This document shows positions 54,258 through 61,450 of a DNA stretch of 64,000 nucleotides, piece after piece. Under the pieces are notes generated by a model. That model worked only from the letters and a program-made list of their open reading frames with translations. It ran no database searches and was not told where the DNA came from. The first letter of the stretch is position 1. The number at the start of each line of letters is the position of its first letter. This DNA is from Sphingomonas ginkgonis. GTDB lineage: Bacteria > Pseudomonadota > Alphaproteobacteria > Sphingomonadales > Sphingomonadaceae. The position numbers were made by a program, and so were the translations under genes. The stretch is from contig NZ_RWJF01000001.1 in assembly GCF_003970925.1 (NCBI RefSeq), positions 2,288,501 to 2,352,500 on the forward strand. The letters run 5' to 3'.

Positions 54258-57236
54258 GTGCAAGGGTTGGAGCCGGATCATCTCTCCGGCGCGCTGGGGT
54301 TCCTGAAGGGCGGCGGCGAAGCGACCCGCCTGATTCTCGCCCGCGACTGGAGCGGACACCCGCTCGGCCCGCCGGAAGGCTGGCCCGACACGCTGAAGGT
54401 TTCGCTCGGCACCATCCTCAACTCGCCGGAGTCGATGATCCTGGCCTGGGGCGAGGAAGAGCTGACCTTCTTCTTCAACGAGACCTATTTCCCGCTGTTG
54501 GGGCCGCGTCTCGATTGGGCGATGGGCGCCCCCTTCCGCGAGGTTTGGGCGGACGCCTGGGATCAGGCCAAGCCGATCATCGACGCCGCCTTCGCGGGCG
54601 AAAGCAAGCGCTTCATCGACCTGCCGTGGCGCCTCGCCACCGACCGCGGCCTTGCGGATACCTGGTGGACCTTTTCCTACTCGCGGGTGCTCAGCCCCAC
54701 CGGCGGCATCGACGGGTTGTTCATCCTCACCAGCGAGACCACCGCCAAGGTCCTTGGCGACCGGCGGCGGGGCGAGGTCGAGGCGCTGCTCCATCGCGCG
54801 CAGGAAGCCGGCGGGATCGGCCTCTTTGCAGTCACGCCCGACGGCACCATCAGCCCGACCCCCTCCTTCTGCGCGCTCTATGGATTGCCGGCAGCCGACA
54901 CCCTCCCCGCCTCCGCCTTCGAGGAGCTGGTCGTCCCCGAGGACCGCGGACAGGTCTCCAGCCTCGCTGCCCGTGCCGCCGGCGCAGCACCGCTCGATGT
55001 CGAATACCGCATCCACCGCGCCGACACCGGCGCGCTCCGCTCGATCGCCCGCAAGGGCGAGATCGAGCGCGACGGCGATGGCCGCTTCGTTCGCTTCGTC
55101 GGCATCGCCCGCGACGTCACCGAGGAGGCCGCGACCCGGCGCGCGCTGATCGAACAGCAGCGGCTTCAGGCCGCCCTGCTCGATCTCGCCGACCTTACCC
55201 GCGACCTCACCGACGCGGGCGAGATCGCCTTTGTCTCCGCCCAGCTCCTCGGGCAGACGCTCGGCGTGGAGCTCGCCGGCTACGGCGACGTCGATCCAGA
55301 GCGCGAGCATCTCACCGTCGAGCGCGACTGGACCGCCAACGGCGCGCCCAGCCTCGTCGGCGAGGTCCGCTTCCGCGACTTCGGCACCTACATCGAGGAT
55401 CTGAAGCGTGGCCAGGCGGTGGTCGTCACCGACGCGCTCAGCGATCCGCGCACCGCCCCTTTCGCGCAGGCGCTGCTCGCCCGCGCTGCCGGAGCCTTCG
55501 TCAACCTTCCGCTGTTCGAACGCGGTCGCTTCGTCGCGCTGCTGTTCGTCAGCCAGCGCAGCCACCGCCACTGGACGGAGGGCGAGCTCGACTTCATTCG
55601 CGAAGTCGCCAGCCGGGTCCGCGTCGCAACCGAGCGAGCGCGGCTCGAGCAGGCCCGGGCGCAGCAGGCGCGCGAGCTGCTCGAGATGAATGCGACGCTC
55701 GAGCAGGAGGTCGCCCGCCGCACCACCGACCGCAACCGGCTGTGGCAGCTGTCGGCCGACCTCATGCTGATCGCCGGCTTCGACGGCCGCATCGACGCCA
55801 TCAACCCGGCATGGGAGCGAACGCTTGGCTGGGACGAGGCGGCGCTGGTCGGGACCTCGCTGTTCGACCTCATCCACCCCGACGACCTCGCCCACACGAT
55901 GGAGGGCGCGCGCGGCCTCTCCGAGGGCGAGATCTATGCCCGATTCGAGAACCGCTACCGCCATCGCGACGGCAGCTATCGCGACATCGTCTGGACCGCC
56001 GGACCGGGTGAAGGCTTCATCGTTGCCGTCGGCCGCGACGCCACCGAGGAGAACCAGCGAGCCGGTGCGCTCAAACTGGCCGAGGAGCAGCTTCGCCAAT
56101 CGCAGAAGATGGAGGCGGTCGGCCAGCTGACCGGCGGCATCGCGCACGACTTCAACAACCTACTCCAGGGCATCACCGGCAGCCTCGAGATCATCCAGCG
56201 CCGCGTCGCACAGGGGCGCACCGGCGAGCTCGATCGCTTCATCAACGGCGCCTCGACAGCGGCCAATCGGGCCGCCGCCCTCACCCACCGGCTGCTCGCT
56301 TTCTCGCGCCGCCAGCCGCTCGACCCGCGGCCAGTTCGCGCCAACGCGCTCGCCGCCTCGATGGAAGACCTGCTGCGGCGAACCATCGGCGAGCGGATCG
56401 AGCTGGAGATGGTGCTCGCCGGCGGGCTGTGGCTGACCCACTGCGATCCCAACCAGCTCGAGAACGCCATCCTCAACCTGGTGATCAACGCGCGCGACGC
56501 CATGCCCGACGGCGGCCGGCTCAGCATCGCGACCTGCAACACCCACGTCGATTCCGCGGCGGCCGCCGGAAGGCAGGGGATGAGCCCCGGCGAATATGTC
56601 TGCGTCAGCGTCAGCGACACCGGGACCGGCATGGACTCGGACACGATCGGCAAGGCGTTCGAACCCTTCTTCACCACCAAGCCGATCGGCCAGGGCACCG
56701 GGCTCGGCTTGTCGATGATCTACGGCTTCGCGCAGCAATCCGAAGGTTACGCCCGGATCGACAGCGAGCTTGGCAAGGGCACCACCATCAGCCTCTACCT
56801 CCCCCGCTTCCGCGGCGCCGCCGAGGACGACGAGGCTCCCGCCGACAGTGGCGAGACTCACCGCGCTGACCAGGGCGAGGTGGTGCTGGTGGTCGAGGAC
56901 GACAGCGTCGTGCGCGGCCTGATCGTCGAGCAGCTGGCAGAACTCGGTTACGGCGCGATCGAGGCCTCCGACGGGCCGAGCGGCCTCGAGGTGCTCCGCT
57001 CGAAGCGACGGATCGACCTTCTGGTGACCGACATCGGGCTGCCCGGACTCAACGGCCGCCAGCTCGCCGACGCCGCGCGGGCGCTCCGCCCCGGGCTCCG
57101 CACCCTGTTCATGACCGGCTATGCCGAAAATGCGGCGCTTGCCTCCGGTTTTCTCGAAGCTGGCATGGAAATGATCACCAAGCCCTTCGCGATGGACGCA
57201 TTGGCGAGCCGTATTCGGACGATGATCGAGGCCTGA
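54258..57236 (+). CDS. Large hybrid histidine kinase (PAS-PAS-GAF-PAS-HK-REC)
   Basis: About 990 residues, no transmembrane segment. In order: PAS-like (about 20-165), PAS (180-285), GAF (300-445), PAS (495-600, LMLIAGFDGRIDAINPAWER), phosphoacceptor with [11 protein letters not shown] (His near 630), HATPase_c (NLVINARDAMPDGG near 740; [10 protein letters not shown]), and receiver (about 875-990) with Asp in LLVTDIGLPG near 925. GTG 54258 and TTG 54255 are both possible starts. Several input domains suggest light, redox or ligand sensing, which cannot be settled here. Confidence 0.9.
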   Translation: MQGLEPDHLSGALGFLKGGGEATRLILARDWSGHPLGPPEGWPDTLKVSLGTILNSPESMILAWGEEELTFFFNETYFPLLGPRLDWAMGAPFREVWADAWDQAKPIIDAAFAGESKRFIDLPWRLATDRGLADTWWTFSYSRVLSPTGGIDGLFILTSETTAKVLGDRRRGEVEALLHRAQEAGGIGLFAVTPDGTISPTPSFCALYGLPAADTLPASAFEELVVPEDRGQVSSLAARAAGAAPLDVEYRIHRADTGALRSIARKGEIERDGDGRFVRFVGIARDVTEEAATRRALIEQQRLQAALLDLADLTRDLTDAGEIAFVSAQLLGQTLGVELAGYGDVDPEREHLTVERDWTANGAPSLVGEVRFRDFGTYIEDLKRGQAVVVTDALSDPRTAPFAQALLARAAGAFVNLPLFERGRFVALLFVSQRSHRHWTEGELDFIREVASRVRVATERARLEQARAQQARELLEMNATLEQEVARRTTDRNRLWQLSADLMLIAGFDGRIDAINPAWERTLGWDEAALVGTSLFDLIHPDDLAHTMEGARGLSEGEIYARFENRYRHRDGSYRDIVWTAGPGEGFIVAVGRDATEENQRAGALKLAEEQLRQSQKMEAVGQLTGGIAHDFNNLLQGITGSLEIIQRRVAQGRTGELDRFINGASTAANRAAALTHRLLAFSRRQPLDPRPVRANALAASMEDLLRRTIGERIELEMVLAGGLWLTHCDPNQLENAILNLVINARDAMPDGGRLSIATCNTHVDSAAAAGRQGMSPGEYVCVSVSDTGTGMDSDTIGKAFEPFFTTKPIGQGTGLGLSMIYGFAQQSEGYARIDSELGKGTTISLYLPRFRGAAEDDEAPADSGETHRADQGEVVLVVEDDSVVRGLIVEQLAELGYGAIEASDGPSGLEVLRSKRRIDLLVTDIGLPGLNGRQLADAARALRPGLRTLFMTGYAENAALASGFLEAGMEMITKPFAMDALASRIRTMIEA

Positions 57237-57358
57237 CCGGCGCCCGTCGCTTGGCGCGGCGGGTTCGTCGAAGCGGCGCCTGCTCAGCCGGGTGCGGCAA
57301 TTGCGGAGCCTGGCTCGATCGGCAATGATCCCGGTGCCTCCCGAGTATCGGATCGTTC

Positions 57359-58504
57359 ATGCGTTCACTCCCGCTTCTTGCCCTCGTCGCCGCCGTCCTC
57401 ACCGTTCCCGCCGCCGCCCAGCCCGCCGTCGATCGAACCGCCGGCCTGCTGCGCGAACTCGCCGACGCGCCCGGCCCGCCGGGCTTCGAGGAGGGCGTGC
57501 GCCGGATCGTCGTCCGCGAGGTCAGCCCGCTCGCCGACAAGGTGAGCTACGACGGGCTCGGCTCGGTGATCGCCCAGCAGGGCACGAGCGGGCCAAAGAT
57601 CATGCTCGACGCTCATATGGACGAGCTTGGCGGCGTGGTCCGGCGGGTCACCGACACCGGCTTTCTGTCGATGCAGATGCTCGGCGGCTGGCTCGATCAG
57701 GCGCTGCCCGACCAGCGCTGGGTCATCATCGGGCGCAACGGCCCGGTCACCGCAGTCACCGGCATCCGCGACGTCCATGTCGTCCCCGCCGACGAGCGCA
57801 CCCGTGTCTTCCCGCGCGACAGCCTCTACCTCGACATTGGCGCCCGTACCCGCGCCGAGGTCGCCGCGCTCGGTATCGAGCCCGGCGATCCCGTCGTGCC
57901 CGACGCCCCCTTCTCGATCCTCGCCGGCGGCCAACGCTATCTCGGCAAGGCGTGGGACGACCGGGTCGGCATCGCGGTGGTGATCGAGGCGATGCGACGG
58001 CTACGCAGCCAGGGCCATCCCAACCAGCTGTTCGTCGCCGCCACTGTCCAGGAGGAAGTCGGGCTGCGCGGCGCGCGCACCGCCGCCGACCTCATCAAGC
58101 CGGACATCGGCATCGCGATCGAGGGCGGGATTACCGGCGACAGCCCTGGTCGCAACCCGGAGGAGACGCAGGCGGTGCTCGGCGGCGGCCCCGGCATCTT
58201 CCTCTATGACAGCTCTGCCATCCCCAACCGCAAGATGGTCCAGCTCGTTGCCTATACGGCCCGCTCGATCGGGGTCCCGCTCCAGCGCGACCTGGTGCAG
58301 GGCTATGGCGACGATAGCGCCGCGATCCAGGCGACCGCGGGCGGCGTTCCGACCGTGAACCTGGTCGTCCCCGCGCGCTACACCCACGCCCACAACGGGA
58401 TCATCGACCGCGCCGACTTCGATCGCACCGTCGATCTCGTCGTCGCGATGATACGCCGGCTCGACGCGCGAGAGGTCGCCCGGCTGCGCGACTTCACTCC
58501 CTAG
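57359..58504 (+). CDS. M42-family metallo-aminopeptidase, exported
   Basis: M42/FrvX-type peptidase: metal-site motifs LDAHMDELGG near 83-92, GKAWDDRVG near 200, QEEVGLRGA near 230, and a late Y-THAHNGI. The N terminus (RSLPLLALVAAVLTVPAAAQ) is a Sec signal peptide, unusual for this mostly cytoplasmic family, so it may act in the periplasm. It would release N-terminal residues from peptides. Confidence 0.88.
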   Translation: MRSLPLLALVAAVLTVPAAAQPAVDRTAGLLRELADAPGPPGFEEGVRRIVVREVSPLADKVSYDGLGSVIAQQGTSGPKIMLDAHMDELGGVVRRVTDTGFLSMQMLGGWLDQALPDQRWVIIGRNGPVTAVTGIRDVHVVPADERTRVFPRDSLYLDIGARTRAEVAALGIEPGDPVVPDAPFSILAGGQRYLGKAWDDRVGIAVVIEAMRRLRSQGHPNQLFVAATVQEEVGLRGARTAADLIKPDIGIAIEGGITGDSPGRNPEETQAVLGGGPGIFLYDSSAIPNRKMVQLVAYTARSIGVPLQRDLVQGYGDDSAAIQATAGGVPTVNLVVPARYTHAHNGIIDRADFDRTVDLVVAMIRRLDAREVARLRDFTP

Positions 58505-58539
58505 GCGGACCGAACCCGGGCAAGGCGCGTTGCCCGGGC

Positions 58540-59370
58540 ATGAAGACGATCCGCTTTTCCGACGGCACCCAGGTGCCCGCGCTCGGCCAGGGCAGCTGGA
58601 TGCTCGCCGAGCAGCCTTCGCGACGCCGCGAGGAGATCGATGCGCTGCGCACCGGGCTCGACCTTGGGCTGACCCTGATCGACACCGCCGAGATGTACGG
58701 CGAGGGCGAGTCCGAGCGGCTGGTGGGCGAGGCGATCGCCGGCCGCCGCGACGAGGTCTTCCTCGTCAGCAAGGCCTATCCGCAGAACGCCTCGCATGCC
58801 CGCCTCCAGCGCTCGTGCGAGGCGAGCCTCGAGCGGCTCGGCACCGACCGGCTCGACCTCTACCTGCTGCACTGGCGCGGAAGCGTGCCCCTGGCCAAGA
58901 CGGTCGAGGCGATGGAAGCGCTTGTCGCGGCCGGCAAGATCCTCCGCTGGGGGGTCAGCAATCTCGACAGCGACGACATGGAGGAGCTGTTCGCCGCCGG
59001 CGGCGAGGCCTGCGCCACCGACCAGATCCTCTACAACCTGACCCGCCGCTCCCCCGAGCACGACCTCCTGCCCCTGCTCGCCACGCGCGGCATCCCGGTC
59101 ATGGCCTACAGCCCTGTCGAGCAGGGCCGACTCCTCGCCGATCCGGAACTCGCCGGCCTCGCCGAGGAGCTCGACGCCACCCCGGCCCAGCTCGCGCTCG
59201 CCTGGCTCCTCCAGCGTGACGGGATCATCCCCATTCCCAAGGCAGCAAGCGCCGACCACGTCCGCGAGAACCGCGCCGCCGCCGACCTCCAACTCCCCGA
59301 GGACGTCCTCGCCCGCCTCGACCAATCCTACCCCGCACCCACCCAGCCAGTCGCGCTGGAGATGCTCTGA
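58540..59370 (+). CDS. Aldo/keto reductase
   Basis: AKR-type TIM barrel: DLGLTLIDTAEMYGEGESER with the catalytic Asp and Tyr, VFLVSKAYPQN with Lys, YLLHWRG with His, and the NADPH-binding IPIPKAAS near the C terminus. Related to plain bacterial aldo/keto reductases of the oxidoreductase type. Substrate is a carbonyl or sugar not identifiable from sequence. It is convergent with the kinase pair, 16 bases from its end. Confidence 0.92.
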   Translation: MKTIRFSDGTQVPALGQGSWMLAEQPSRRREEIDALRTGLDLGLTLIDTAEMYGEGESERLVGEAIAGRRDEVFLVSKAYPQNASHARLQRSCEASLERLGTDRLDLYLLHWRGSVPLAKTVEAMEALVAAGKILRWGVSNLDSDDMEELFAAGGEACATDQILYNLTRRSPEHDLLPLLATRGIPVMAYSPVEQGRLLADPELAGLAEELDATPAQLALAWLLQRDGIIPIPKAASADHVRENRAAADLQLPEDVLARLDQSYPAPTQPVALEML

Positions 59371-59386
59371 CCGGTCAGGCCGAACC

Positions 59387-61450
59387 TCAGTCGCCCGTCA
59401 CCTTGCGCATCGCGCCGGCGAGTTCGGCGAGGGTGAAGGGCTTGCCGAGCACCGCCACGTCGTCGGGCCGCTCGCCGATCTCGTCGGCGTTGGCGTAGCC
59501 GGTGATCAGCAGTGCCGGCAGTTCCGAGCGGACCTCGCGGGCGAGGCGGACCACGTCGCATCCGCTGAGGTGCGGCATCGCATAGTCGCTGACCAGGAGG
59601 TCGACTGTTCCTTCGTTGGCCGTGAGCGCCGCGATCGCCTCCGAACCCTGGCTCGCTTCGATGACCTGGTGGCCGAGGTCGACCAGCATGCCGGCGGTGG
59701 TGGCGCGGACCTCGGGATGGTCGTCGACCAGCAGCACCGTCAGCGTACGCCCGGCCGGTTGGTTCGCCAGCTCCGGTGCGGAATCAGCTTCTCCGCCCTC
59801 GTCCTCCCCGGCGCGTGGCAGCCACAGCTGCGCGGTGGTCCCCTCGCCAAGCCGGCTCTCGAGCCGGATCGTTCCGCCCGACTGCTGCGCGAAGCCGTAG
59901 ACCATGCTGAGCCCGAGCCCGGTGCCCTTGCCCACCTCCTTGGTGGTGAAGAAGGGCTCGAGCACCTTCTCGAGATGCTCCGGGGCGATCCCCGTCCCGC
60001 GGTCGATCACCGAGAAGACGACATAGTCGCCCGCGTCCAGCCCGGCCGGGCCGCCGCGCTCGCCGACGCTCTGGTGCGCCGCGGCGATCCGGATCGTGCC
60101 GCCGTTGGGCATCGCGTCGCGCGCGTTGATGATGAGATTCATCAGCGCCAGCTCGAGTTGCGAGGCGTCGGCGAAGGCCGCCCAGCCCGCTTCGGCAAGG
60201 CTCCACTCCAGCTCGACCCGGCCTCCCAGCGTGTGGGTCATCAGGTCGTTGACGCCGCGGTGAAGCGCCGCGATGTCGACCCGCGAGGGTTGCAGCTGCT
60301 GCTGCCGGGCGAAGGCCAGCAGCCGCCCGACCAGCTCGGAGCCCTGGTCCGCCGCGCGCTTGGTCATGGTCAGGACCTTGAGATGATCGTCGGCGAGCCC
60401 CGCCCGCCGCTCGATCAGCCCGATCCCGCCCAGCACCGCGGCGAGCAGGTTGTTGAAGTCGTGCGCAATTCCGCCAGTCAGCTTGCCCAGCGCGTCCATC
60501 CGCTGCGCCTGGACCAGCTGGCTCTCGAGCAACTTGCGCTCGCTGACATCGGTCAGTGTCCCGGCAAACTCGAGCGGCGACCCGTCGGAGTCGCGCAGAA
60601 GCACCGCCTGGTCGTGGAAATGCTTGTAGCTACCGTCGGCGACCTGCCAGCGATACTCGACCGACAGCCGGCCGGCGCGGTCGCGCTCCGCAATCGCCGC
60701 CAGCACCCGGACGCGGTCGTCAGGGTGGAGCCGCGCGGCCCACAGCTTGGGTTGCTCCAGCACGTCGGCGAAGCGGTAGCCGGTCATCGCCTCGAAGTCG
60801 CCGCTGACGAAGTGCGGACAGCGTGTCGTGCAGGTCAGCGGCTCGAGATAGAGGATGATCGGCAGCGACTGGATGATCGCCGCCTGACGCTGCTCGGCGC
60901 GGCGCAGCTCCTGCTCGGCCTGAAGCAGCTCGGCGTTGGCGCGAAGGTTGGCATCGAGCAGCTCCTGCTCGGCCTTGGCCTTGCGCTCGATCTCCTTGGT
61001 CTTGGCGAACAGGTCGACGAACACCGCGACCTTGGACCGCAGGATGACCGGGTCGACCGGCTTGAACACATAGTCGACCGCGCCCATCGCATAGCCGCGC
61101 ATCAGGTGCTCGGCTTCCTTGTTGACCGCCGACAGGAAGCAGATCGGGATGCCGCGCGTCTGTTCTCGCTGGCGAATGATTTGTGCGGTCTCATAGCCGT
61201 CGAGCCCGGGCATGTAGACGTCGAGCAGGATGACCGCGAACTCGCCGCGCAGCAGGTGCCGCAGCGCTTCCTCCCCCGAGCGCGCGACCACCACCTCGCC
61301 GACCTCCTCGAGAACTGTCTCGATCGCCAGCAGGTTGCGCTCGTCGTCGTCGACGACCAGCACGCGGGGACGTTCGATCCCCTGATTCGCGCCCATCGGG
61401 TCGGCGCGCTCGGCGGCACCGATGCCGCCCGGCCTCGACTGCACGTTCAC
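59387..61450 (-). CDS. Hybrid histidine kinase (REC-PAS-HK-REC)
   Basis: The protein starts with a receiver (about 28-145; VLVVDDDERN, phospho-Asp in VILLDVYMPG, Lys in VFKPVD), a coiled-coil linker, PAS (about 210-320), phosphoacceptor with [11 protein letters not shown], HATPase_c (NLIINARDAMPNGG; GKGTGLGLSM) and a second receiver (LLVSDYAMPH). The start overlaps the upstream kinase's stop as ATGA, so the two are coupled. A front receiver followed by a kinase allows it to take phosphate from the upstream hybrid kinase; that relay is inferred. Confidence 0.9.
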   Translation of the reverse strand: MNVQSRPGGIGAAERADPMGANQGIERPRVLVVDDDERNLLAIETVLEEVGEVVVARSGEEALRHLLRGEFAVILLDVYMPGLDGYETAQIIRQREQTRGIPICFLSAVNKEAEHLMRGYAMGAVDYVFKPVDPVILRSKVAVFVDLFAKTKEIERKAKAEQELLDANLRANAELLQAEQELRRAEQRQAAIIQSLPIILYLEPLTCTTRCPHFVSGDFEAMTGYRFADVLEQPKLWAARLHPDDRVRVLAAIAERDRAGRLSVEYRWQVADGSYKHFHDQAVLLRDSDGSPLEFAGTLTDVSERKLLESQLVQAQRMDALGKLTGGIAHDFNNLLAAVLGGIGLIERRAGLADDHLKVLTMTKRAADQGSELVGRLLAFARQQQLQPSRVDIAALHRGVNDLMTHTLGGRVELEWSLAEAGWAAFADASQLELALMNLIINARDAMPNGGTIRIAAAHQSVGERGGPAGLDAGDYVVFSVIDRGTGIAPEHLEKVLEPFFTTKEVGKGTGLGLSMVYGFAQQSGGTIRLESRLGEGTTAQLWLPRAGEDEGGEADSAPELANQPAGRTLTVLLVDDHPEVRATTAGMLVDLGHQVIEASQGSEAIAALTANEGTVDLLVSDYAMPHLSGCDVVRLAREVRSELPALLITGYANADEIGERPDDVAVLGKPFTLAELAGAMRKVTGD

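Noticed and set aside
53976..56147. Minus-strand open frame of 723 codons opposite the large hybrid kinase
   Set aside because: It runs antisense to clear PAS, GAF and kinase motifs, is full of Arg/Gly/Ala/Asp shadow composition, and has no domain of its own. Long antisense frames are expected at this G+C.
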